From: JAUXEH01 sp965533275
Lineage (GTDB): Bacteria > Acidobacteriota > Aminicenantia > Aminicenantales > Aminicenantaceae
Direction: 5' to 3'
NCBI GenBank assembly: GCA_965533275.1
Contig: CBESWG010000001.1
Location: 215,360-279,359 of the forward strand
DNA length: 64,000 nt
Shown here: one piece after another, positions 27,181-34,945 of the stretch
Position numbering within the stretch: the stretch's first letter is position 1
Layout: the number at the start of each line of letters is the position of its first letter
The notes under the pieces: model-generated
What the model was told of the DNA's origin: nothing
The model's database searches: none
Seen by the model: only the letters and a program-made list of their open reading frames with translations
Program-made: the position numbers and the translations under genes

Positions 27181-30100
27181 ATGAACGCAAAATGCCCGCA
27201 GTGTGAGTTTGACAATCCAGAGACCGCACACTTCTGTGCAGACTGCGGAACTCAGTTGATCGACCAAACCGGAGAGCTCCTCCCCATAACACGAACCCTC
27301 ATGACGCCTAGAGAGGAGCTGACCACGGGCTCGACCTTTGCTGGACGCTATCAGATCATCGAAGAGATCGGCAGGGGCGGCATGGGCCGCATCTACAAGG
27401 TGTTCGACACCGAGATCGACGAGAAGGTCGCTCTCAAGCTTATAAAGCCGGAGGTGGCCGCCGATAAGGGCAACATCGAACGCTTCCGCAACGAAATGAA
27501 GTTCGCACGCCAGGTGGGGCACCGCAATGTCTCCCGCATGTTCGACCTTGGCAAGCACGAGGGCACGTACTTCATCACCATGGAGTATGTACCCGGTGAG
27601 GACCTCAAGAGTTTCATCCGCCGGATCGGACAGCTGCCTGTGGGCAAGGCGGTCGCTATTGCCAAGCAGGTTGCTGAGGGCCTGATCGAAGCTCACCGGC
27701 AGGGTGTTATCCACCGCGATCTCAAGCCGCGCAACATCATCATCGACCGGGAGGGAAACGCCAAGATCATGGACTTCGGGATCGCCCGCTCTCTCAAGAG
27801 TGAGGGCATGACCGAAAAGGGCATCATGGTAGGCACTCCCGAATACATGTCTCCCGAGCAGACGGAATCCAGCGACATCGACCAGCGATCGGATATTTAT
27901 TCTCTTGGAATCCTGCTCTTCGAGATGCTGACGGGCCGCATTCCTTTTGAGGGGGAAACCCCGCTCAGTATCGCTATTAAACAGAAGACCGAAGCACCCC
28001 CCCGTCCAGAAGAGTTCAATCCAGGTATTTCCCAGGATCTGAGCCAGTTGATCCTGAAATGCATGGAGAAAGATCCGGCGAACCGGTATCAGTCATCCGA
28101 AGAGGTCCTTGCCTCCTTAGAGATGATTGAAAGGGAGCTCCCCACCACCGAAATCACTGCGCCGCGTAAGAGGCCGACGGCCACCAGGGAGATCACGGTG
28201 ACCGTAGGATTGAAAAAAACAATCCTCCCGATCGCAGCCGTATTGGTTCTGATAATTGCCGCTATCCTGCTGCGCCAGCTGCTCTTCCGCCCTACTCCAA
28301 CATCCATGACTGGGGACAAACCCTCCCTCGCCATCCTCTACTTCAAGAACAACACAGGCGCTGAGGACCTGGAGCACTGGCGGACCGCCCTCACCGACCT
28401 CCTGATCACGGATCTGTCCCAGTCACAATTTGTTCGGGTGCTGAGCGCGGAGAGGCTGTTCGATGTTCTCGAAGACATGGGGCAGCTCGAGGCCACAGCC
28501 TTTTCTTCGGACACTATCGAAGAGGTCGCAGAAAGAAGCCGTGTCGATCACATCCTGGTAGGGAATTACACGGAGGCAGGTGATAAATTCCGGATCAATG
28601 TATCCCTGCAGGAAGCGGCATCCGGTGAGCTCATCGCTTCGGAGAGTGTTGAAGGAGAAGGGGAGGGCAGTTTCTATTCCATGGTGGACGAGCTCACGCG
28701 CTGGATCAAGTCCAATTTTGAGCTGTCGGAGGCGAACCTGGCCGATGACCCGGACATCGCGATCGCAAACATCACTACGGCCTCACCCGAGGCCTACGTG
28801 CTCTACAGCGAAGGCAGACGCTTCCACCTGCAGGCTCAATACCAGCAGAGCATCGTCAAGATGCGCGCAGCACTGGAGATCGATCCGGAATTTGCTATGG
28901 CCCACCGCTCGCTAGGCGTCTCCTACAGCAACATGGGCCGCAGGCCCGCTCGCAACCGCTCCATCCAAAAGGCCTTCGAGCTGAGCGACCGGGTTTCGGA
29001 GAGAGAACGCCTGGCCATACATGGTGACTACTATATGAGCTCGCGGCAAACGTACGATCAGGCGATCGAATCCTATCAGAGGCTGCTCTCTCTCTATCCG
29101 GACGACAGGATCGCCAACATCAACCTAGGGCTCGTGTATTTTACTCTGGAAGATTTTGAAAAGGCTATAGTGCGGTATAAAGTCTACATCCAGAATGCGC
29201 CAGACGGGATGTTGGGTTACTGGAACTTGGGCGAGACCTACATGTCCTTGGGCGAGTATGGCAAAGCAAGGGAGACTTTCGAGCGATATCTCGAATATGA
29301 TCCCGGCAACCTCGGTGTCGAAGAGAAGGTTGTTACCACATATCTTTTCGAGGGAGATTACGGTAACGCACAGGCACGTATCGATCAGCTGCGCGCCTCA
29401 CAGCCGGATTGGGAGCCGGCGGCCAAGATCTACTCGGGCCACATCCAGCTTCTCAAAGGAAACCTGTCCGATGCGGAGGAGATGTATCGGTCAATGCAGG
29501 AGGGGCGCAGCGACCTAAAGGTCAATCTGGCCAACCTCCTCCTCTATCAAGGCAAATTCCAGGAGGCGCTGGAGCTTCTGCAAGCCCGGCCCATCTTTTT
29601 CTATGCCCTCGCTGATTTCAGCCTGAGGCTCGACCAGCCCGAGGCTGCGCTGGAACTGTATGAGAGGGAAATGAGGGACGCTCTTCGCGCTCAGGATATC
29701 TGGTGGCAGCTCCAGATCCTGCACCTCCAGGGACTGGCCTATTTAAAGCTCGGTCAGTTCGATGAGGCCGAAAGCAAGGCGGATGAGATACGCACGGTGC
29801 TCGATGCCGGATCGAACAGCAACCTGGAACGGTATCACCAGCATCTCTCGGGAATGATGCAGTTTCAGAAGGGGGAGTATGCCGCTGCTGTCGAGTCTCT
29901 AAAATCTGCATCCGATTCTCTCTATCCCCCGGAAAGCAACTTTCCCATGATCCATGCCTTGTTCTGGAGCACCTTGGGCGAAGCGCTCTATCAAGTGGAG
30001 GACTGGGCGGCAGCCCGTGCCGAGTTCGAACGAGTGATCGCGCTGACGGTCGGACGCCTGGACGACGGGGACATATACACACGCAGCTTCTACTGGCTGG

Positions 30101-30237
30101 GCAAGATCCACCAGGCTCAGGGCCGTTCCGCAGAAGCGATCGAGAACTATCAGCATTTCCTGGAACTGTGGAAAGACGCCGACCAGGATATTCCTGAACT
30201 CGAGGATGCCCGCTCTCAGATGGCAGGACTTAGGTAG
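27181..30237 (+). CDS. Transmembrane serine/threonine protein kinase with zinc ribbon and TPR repeats
   Basis: This 1018-residue protein has a zinc ribbon (CPQC ... CADCG, residues 4-23) and a Hanks-type kinase domain at about 57-315. The kinase domain shows the glycine loop IGRGGMGRIYKV, catalytic HRDLKPRN, DFGIA and GTPEYMSPEQ. One membrane span lies near 345-365. A CsgG/FlgO-like alpha/beta domain follows at about 380-480 (SLAILYFKNNTGAEDLEHWRTALTDLL), then many TPRs from about 540 to the end. It would sense something outside with the TPR part and signal inside by phosphorylation. The layout is common in Acidobacteria-like genomes. No ribosome-binding site is visible before the ATG. Confidence 0.93.
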   Translation: MNAKCPQCEFDNPETAHFCADCGTQLIDQTGELLPITRTLMTPREELTTGSTFAGRYQIIEEIGRGGMGRIYKVFDTEIDEKVALKLIKPEVAADKGNIERFRNEMKFARQVGHRNVSRMFDLGKHEGTYFITMEYVPGEDLKSFIRRIGQLPVGKAVAIAKQVAEGLIEAHRQGVIHRDLKPRNIIIDREGNAKIMDFGIARSLKSEGMTEKGIMVGTPEYMSPEQTESSDIDQRSDIYSLGILLFEMLTGRIPFEGETPLSIAIKQKTEAPPRPEEFNPGISQDLSQLILKCMEKDPANRYQSSEEVLASLEMIERELPTTEITAPRKRPTATREITVTVGLKKTILPIAAVLVLIIAAILLRQLLFRPTPTSMTGDKPSLAILYFKNNTGAEDLEHWRTALTDLLITDLSQSQFVRVLSAERLFDVLEDMGQLEATAFSSDTIEEVAERSRVDHILVGNYTEAGDKFRINVSLQEAASGELIASESVEGEGEGSFYSMVDELTRWIKSNFELSEANLADDPDIAIANITTASPEAYVLYSEGRRFHLQAQYQQSIVKMRAALEIDPEFAMAHRSLGVSYSNMGRRPARNRSIQKAFELSDRVSERERLAIHGDYYMSSRQTYDQAIESYQRLLSLYPDDRIANINLGLVYFTLEDFEKAIVRYKVYIQNAPDGMLGYWNLGETYMSLGEYGKARETFERYLEYDPGNLGVEEKVVTTYLFEGDYGNAQARIDQLRASQPDWEPAAKIYSGHIQLLKGNLSDAEEMYRSMQEGRSDLKVNLANLLLYQGKFQEALELLQARPIFFYALADFSLRLDQPEAALELYEREMRDALRAQDIWWQLQILHLQGLAYLKLGQFDEAESKADEIRTVLDAGSNSNLERYHQHLSGMMQFQKGEYAAAVESLKSASDSLYPPESNFPMIHALFWSTLGEALYQVEDWAAARAEFERVIALTVGRLDDGDIYTRSFYWLGKIHQAQGRSAEAIENYQHFLELWKDADQDIPELEDARSQMAGLR

Positions 30238-30269
30238 TTTTTGAGGAACTGACTCAAAGGGCAGCCAGC

Positions 30270-31436
30270 CTACTGCCATGTCATCCGATAGACCTTCAGC
30301 CGCTTGTAGCCGCTCTCTTTCTCGCCTACACAATAGAGTTTTTGATTTCTCACCAGCGCATAGATAGGGAAAGGATCCCGGCCAAAGTGTACCGGGAGGC
30401 TCACACGGGAGAAAAATGCCCCTTCGCGATTAAATACGTCGAACCAGTATTCTCCCCGTCGCTCTCCAGTCTCGAAGGTGGCGACATACAGCCGCCCCTG
30501 GTCGTCTGAGAACAGCGCATGGGCAGGAGGTAGATGGTCGGGAATTACAGATGGATCCCGCAGCGGAGAGTTATCCGGGATTCCCTGCAGCAGTGCCTCG
30601 TGGATTCGCCCTTCCAGCCTAACGGGCTCATGCTGCTTCCGGATCTTTCGTGTCAGGGAACCATCTAGTGCGTATTCCAGGATCTCATAGCCCCGCTGTT
30701 CATTGAGCAGGAAGATCCTGTCACTAGTCAAATGCCAACCAAAAATCGGATCCAGAAACCGGGCCTGCCGGCCGACATCCAGTTTGTCCAGTTCCTTGAT
30801 CTCATCATCATTCATGCCGAATAAACTGATTTTTTCCTGGTAATGTTCTGAGCTGGTGTCCTCAGCTCCTGCCTTCCAAAAGACCACGGAGCTGCCGTTT
30901 TCCAGCGGATTGGCGATGACAAAATTGGGATCGATCCGTGTTTCCGACAGAAGCTCCCCGTCTGAATCGAACACCATGAGCTTTTTAAGAATGTCTGTGA
31001 CCGCAAGATTGTCCTCCGCCATCGTCCTTGGAAAGACCGGAAATCCCATCTCGCCTGGGCCCTGGCCTTTTGCCCCGAAGGCCTTAATAAATTGTCCTTC
31101 AGGAGAGAACTTGAAGAAAAAATGGCTTTCACTGCCGTAACACAACAGGTAGAGATTGCCCTCGGAATCCACCTGAAAGGCATTGATGTCGACCAGGCCC
31201 GCCTCAGCCACCTCCGGATCTTCCGTATCCAGTGTCATCATCTCTTCCAGGAGTAGGGAAGAGGCCTCACCCTCGATCCGATACGGTTCGATGTGATTAA
31301 TAACGATCTCCACGCCGTCTTCGTGGCGTCTTTCGACCTCCTGAAGGCCACAACCAAAGAGGAGAAGTAACGGAACCAGTAAAAGACAGATAAACAGATT
31401 ATGATTCATGAAAGACAACCATTTCCTCAATGTCAT
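30270..31436 (-). CDS. Six-bladed beta-propeller lipoprotein
   Basis: This 388-residue protein has a hydrophobic leader ending LLLLFGC (lipidated cysteine near residue 29). Six-bladed propeller segments follow, such as INAFQVDSEGNLYLLCYG, FFKFSPEGQFIKAFGAKGQGPGE, DNLAVTDILKKLMVFDSDG and LFSDDQGRLYVATF. The GKGQGPGEM segment is typical of the 6-bladed propeller (NHL-like) lipoproteins abundant in Bacteroidota and Acidobacteria-like genomes; the function is generally unknown. It is convergent with the kinase gene (32 bases) and divergent from the reductive dehalogenase gene. Confidence 0.8.
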   Translation of the reverse strand: MTLRKWLSFMNHNLFICLLLVPLLLLFGCGLQEVERRHEDGVEIVINHIEPYRIEGEASSLLLEEMMTLDTEDPEVAEAGLVDINAFQVDSEGNLYLLCYGSESHFFFKFSPEGQFIKAFGAKGQGPGEMGFPVFPRTMAEDNLAVTDILKKLMVFDSDGELLSETRIDPNFVIANPLENGSSVVFWKAGAEDTSSEHYQEKISLFGMNDDEIKELDKLDVGRQARFLDPIFGWHLTSDRIFLLNEQRGYEILEYALDGSLTRKIRKQHEPVRLEGRIHEALLQGIPDNSPLRDPSVIPDHLPPAHALFSDDQGRLYVATFETGERRGEYWFDVFNREGAFFSRVSLPVHFGRDPFPIYALVRNQKLYCVGEKESGYKRLKVYRMTWQ

Positions 31437-31638
31437 TATTACAATTAGTGACGATCCATTGACTTCTGATTATCATACACTAAGTCGAGGGAATTCCCAT
31501 GTTTTTGGCCGATATTTAGCAGCTTTCCACATATCTGCTGTGCATCTGAATTGCACTCCATATTCCCGCGTGCTATATAGATTGTGATATTTTCTCAGTT
31601 TCATGCAATATCAGGGCATGTCCTAAAGGAGAAATGGG

Positions 31639-33003
31639 ATGCACAGACGTGATTTTCTCAAGGCCGCAGGCATAGCAGGAGTCTCTCTCCCGGCCGTCCA
31701 CACTTTAGCGCGATCGGGTGGGAGAGAGTGGCTGAGATCTGAAGATCTATACGGCGGCTTCACTGTCGAACGCTCAACCGGAGATGAAAAACAATACAGT
31801 ATCGATGAAGCCACATACCGTCGTTTTCAAGAAAAAAATACCATGTTCAGCCGCGCTCACTGGGATCCCCTTACTCAAGAGATGCGAAGAGAACTCAGCG
31901 GCATAGAAATCAAGCGGATTCAGAACCACGATCCGGGTTTTACGCTGATAGACTATGCTTTTAATCTGGCCGCCTGGACCGGGTCAGGCATCCCGAACTT
32001 CTACAGGTGGACATCCGGAAGAGGACACTCAGATACGGCGGTATTCGATCGCCCGCCATTGAATCCGGCCGATTTTTCTCCTCTAGAATTGACAGCAATC
32101 ATTAAGAAGGCGGCTCTATTCTTTGGCGCATCGCTGGTCGGGACCACCACCCTGAACGAAAAATGGGTCTACACCGATGCCTATTACCGATCTCACGAAA
32201 GGGGAAATCATCGGGGTCCGATCGAGGCAAAGTTATCCATCGAAGAGCTTGATGATCCGGTCAAATTGAGTGATGACAACCGGGCCAGGATCCCCAAAGC
32301 CTGTCGATATGTGATCTCACTGGTTTATGAGATGGATCCGGATGCCTCGGAAGTAGCGCCCAGCTGCATTGCCGCTGCCGCGACTGCGAGCGGATATGCC
32401 AGGATGGCACTGACGACAGGAACGCTTGCGGCATTTATTCGCAATCTTGGTTATAGAGCGATACCCATGGGGAATGACACGGCATTGAGCATTCCTATTG
32501 CCATCGATGCCGGGCTGGGGGAGTTGGGCCGGAACGGGCTCCTGGTTACACCAAAATATGGCTCCCGAGTCCGGCTGAGCAAACTGTTCACGGATCTACC
32601 CCTCGTTCCAGACCAGCCCATCCGGTTCGGTGTGACAGAGTTCTGCGATACATGCAAGAAATGCGCCTCCCTCTGCCCGAGTGGATCGATCATGAGCGGT
32701 CCTCGAACCCGAGAGGCCGACAACATGTCCACGAATCCGGGTGTCCTGAAGTGGCCCATCGATGCCTTCGCATGCTATCGCTTCTGGCATGAGAATGGGA
32801 CGGACTGCAATACCTGTATCTATGTCTGTCCCTATAACAAGCCCCAATCATGGCTGCACGATGCGGCTCGGAATCTCATTGCTGCGAAAAACGAGACATT
32901 AAACAGGGCCATCCTGGGCCTCGACAATGCATGCGGGTATGGGAAGCCTGGTTCCGCAGACAACTACTGGAAGAAAAATGCGTTCATGCACATCAAATCC
33001 TGA
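31639..33003 (+). CDS. Reductive dehalogenase (RdhA)-like Tat-exported corrinoid Fe-S protein
   Basis: This 454-residue protein begins MHRRDFLKAAGIAGVSLPA, a twin-arginine signal. The middle part has AAATASGYARMALTTGTLAAF and GLGELGRNGLLVTPKYGSRVRLS, as in the corrinoid-binding core shared by RdhA and epoxyqueuosine reductases. Two [4Fe-4S] motifs follow: CDTCKKCASLCP near 335-346 (CX2CX2CX3CP), and a C at about 378 followed by CNTCIYVCP near 389-397 (CX10CX2CX3CP). The Tat leader favours RdhA over cytoplasmic QueG. No RdhB membrane anchor is next to it. The ribosome-binding site is AAAGGAG. The substrate is unknown; organohalide use is an inference. Confidence 0.85.
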   Translation: MHRRDFLKAAGIAGVSLPAVHTLARSGGREWLRSEDLYGGFTVERSTGDEKQYSIDEATYRRFQEKNTMFSRAHWDPLTQEMRRELSGIEIKRIQNHDPGFTLIDYAFNLAAWTGSGIPNFYRWTSGRGHSDTAVFDRPPLNPADFSPLELTAIIKKAALFFGASLVGTTTLNEKWVYTDAYYRSHERGNHRGPIEAKLSIEELDDPVKLSDDNRARIPKACRYVISLVYEMDPDASEVAPSCIAAAATASGYARMALTTGTLAAFIRNLGYRAIPMGNDTALSIPIAIDAGLGELGRNGLLVTPKYGSRVRLSKLFTDLPLVPDQPIRFGVTEFCDTCKKCASLCPSGSIMSGPRTREADNMSTNPGVLKWPIDAFACYRFWHENGTDCNTCIYVCPYNKPQSWLHDAARNLIAAKNETLNRAILGLDNACGYGKPGSADNYWKKNAFMHIKS

Positions 33004-33006
33004 CCT

Positions 33007-33045
33007 GGTCGGCCCCCGCTGATTACGAACGAGTCAGTCCCGACC
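33007..33045. terminator. Possible hairpin between two convergent genes
   Basis: GGTCGG at 33007-33012 pairs with CCGACC at 33040-33045, with an inner CTGA/TCAG pair. There is no clear T-run, so this may be a structural or bidirectional terminator. It starts just after the stop codon of the dehalogenase gene and runs into the end of the gene at 33034. Confidence 0.3.
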
Positions 33046-33669
33046 GCATTTGACGGATTTGCTGATGTCCCGCAATATTTGCCAGATCTGTGCATCTGCG
33101 GGCTTGGGGGAGATGCCAAAAAACGCTGCGGTCTTTTTTGAGTCGGCGCAATACCAGGAATGGATCTCAAAATTCAGCTTCAGCAATTTCCAGTCTGTGA
33201 ATGCATCGTAGGTGTGGACCGTCCCTTTAAAAAACTTTTGGTCCGTCCTATCAGAGATGATCTTCCTAGCGCTTTCTTTAATATTTGCTTGAATCCTGTC
33301 GGCGTCGTATGCCGTGTTCTTGCCCTCGCTGATGGTGGAGCACAAGCCTCTGAAATAGTGCTCCAGATCCGATGACAGGTTCTTTTCATCGATTTCTTGT
33401 CTCCCATCCAGCCACCAGATAATTACATAGGTAAAATGGGTTTCCGATGTGTTCTCGAACATCCCTGGAGAAAAACGGAGTTCTTCCACACCGGTGTACT
33501 TGATATCTGGGGCAAAATCGATGGGGAAGGGAATGATTTCGCTCCTCCAGTCTTCCGGCGTCTTTAAAACATAACTCTGAACATCCTGATCGGCGGACAA
33601 CTGTACAAACAGGATTGCAGCCAGAATATAGCCAACTTTTTTCATCAGAAAAAGCCTTCGATCTGTCAT
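33034..33669 (-). CDS. Secreted protein of unknown function
   Basis: This 211-residue protein is not one I recognise. An N-terminal signal peptide (KKVGYILAAILFVQLSADQD) is followed by a soluble part rich in charged and aromatic residues, including EIIPFPIDFAPDIKYTGVEELRF and FTYVIIWWLDGRQEID. The start at 33669 follows a GGAG site by 5 bases; ATG at 33645 would give a shorter, more standard signal peptide. The gene begins 8 bases after the stop of the class-V aminotransferase-like gene, so it is the third gene of an operon with an M14 peptidase and that PLP enzyme. Confidence 0.6.
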   Translation of the reverse strand: MTDRRLFLMKKVGYILAAILFVQLSADQDVQSYVLKTPEDWRSEIIPFPIDFAPDIKYTGVEELRFSPGMFENTSETHFTYVIIWWLDGRQEIDEKNLSSDLEHYFRGLCSTISEGKNTAYDADRIQANIKESARKIISDRTDQKFFKGTVHTYDAFTDWKLLKLNFEIHSWYCADSKKTAAFFGISPKPADAQIWQILRDISKSVKCGRD

Positions 33670-33677
33670 TCTGTCTC

Positions 33678-34943
33678 CTAAGTTTTCAAGCCCGAAAACA
33701 CAGACATGAAAGCATCGATATCCTCCTCGGTATTATAGAAGTGAGGAGAGATCCGTATCTGTCCCTGTCCCCAGCGCCGGGCCGTGACAAATATGTTATT
33801 CTCTTTCAATTTCCTACCGATCGTTTTCTCATCCTCCGTGAAGAACGACAATATGGGAGCCCGGTTATCTTCCGGAGTGAAGAATCTGACATTTTGTTCC
33901 TGCAGTTGATTGCGAAGATAGGAGATGAGCCTTAAGTTGTGCTGTTCTATGGAACCGATCCCGATCTTCTCTATATAATCGAGCGCTGCATCCAGGGCAT
34001 AGACACTCTCAAAACCCAAGGTGCCGTATTCAAATCGCCGTGCAGATTCAGGGAGCGGTTTGCTCTCCATGGTTTCCAATGACTCGAAATCATCCGTGCT
34101 AGACCATCCCAACCTGTCGGGCTTGAAAAGTGGGATCAGGGATGCCCGGACATACAGGAAACCGAGGCCATTGGGGCCGTTAAGCCATTTGTAGGGGATC
34201 CCCGACAGAAAATCCACGTCCTCGCTTCTGACATTGACTTCGACTCCACCGATAGCCTGGGCGCTGTCGACGATCAGATAACCTCCGTAGGCATGGACGA
34301 TGTCCGCGAGCTTCTTGAGATCATGCCGGAAGCCGTTGAGATAGCTGACGTGACTTACCACAAAAGCCCGGGTTCGCTTGTCTGCCAGCGCCTCAAATGC
34401 AGACGGCGGCACAGCGCCATTCTTATGCCTAGCTATCCGTATCTCGACCCCGCGTTTCCTCAAGTCATTCAAGATATGAAAATCTGTCGGATATTCCAGG
34501 TCGTCGATGACGGCATTATCTCCCTTCCGCCAATCGATCCCATTGAGGGCGATGTTGGAGCCGCAGCCAGTACAGTATGTGAAGGCGATTTCAGATGCCT
34601 GCGCTCCCAGAAAGCTTGCCAGTTTCGCCCTTACTTTCTCGCTCCTGTCCATCCAGACGCCCAGTATGGATTTGTCCCTGGGAAAGGGCCCGAACTGAAG
34701 CCGTTCCTCCAGGAACTCTTCATGAGCGGATTTAACCTGGAGGGGCATCAGCCCGACAAAGGCAGTATCCAAGTAGGATTTGAATTTCTTAAGTGCCGGA
34801 AAGTCTCTGCGAATAGATGTCAGATCCCCCGTTTTCAAATCCTTTTGAGATCGTGTTTTATCATTCACATCGGCACGCATGCGGGAAGTGAGCATGCCGG
34901 TGACACCGGCCCCGGTTGCTGCTATAAATTCTCTTCTTTTCAT
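33678..34943 (-). CDS. Tat-signal class-V aminotransferase-like (cysteine desulfurase / isopenicillin N epimerase fold) protein
   Basis: This 421-residue PLP-dependent enzyme has an RR-type leader, MKRREFIAATGAGVTG. The fold is of class-V aminotransferases: FTYCTGCGSNIALNGI near residue 117, HVSYLNGFRHDL near 200, the cofactor aspartate in YLIVDSAQAIGG near 229 and the PLP lysine in IPYKWLNGPNGLGF near 253. It most resembles the epimerase or selenocysteine-lyase-like subgroup, so the reaction is unsure. I place the start at 34943, 2 bases after the M14 peptidase stop, which gives the signal sequence; the open frame reaches 35099 but lies inside the peptidase gene. Export of a PLP enzyme is unusual. 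Confidence 0.82.
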   Translation of the reverse strand: MKRREFIAATGAGVTGMLTSRMRADVNDKTRSQKDLKTGDLTSIRRDFPALKKFKSYLDTAFVGLMPLQVKSAHEEFLEERLQFGPFPRDKSILGVWMDRSEKVRAKLASFLGAQASEIAFTYCTGCGSNIALNGIDWRKGDNAVIDDLEYPTDFHILNDLRKRGVEIRIARHKNGAVPPSAFEALADKRTRAFVVSHVSYLNGFRHDLKKLADIVHAYGGYLIVDSAQAIGGVEVNVRSEDVDFLSGIPYKWLNGPNGLGFLYVRASLIPLFKPDRLGWSSTDDFESLETMESKPLPESARRFEYGTLGFESVYALDAALDYIEKIGIGSIEQHNLRLISYLRNQLQEQNVRFFTPEDNRAPILSFFTEDEKTIGRKLKENNIFVTARRWGQGQIRISPHFYNTEEDIDAFMSVFSGLKT

Positions 34944-34945
34944 CG

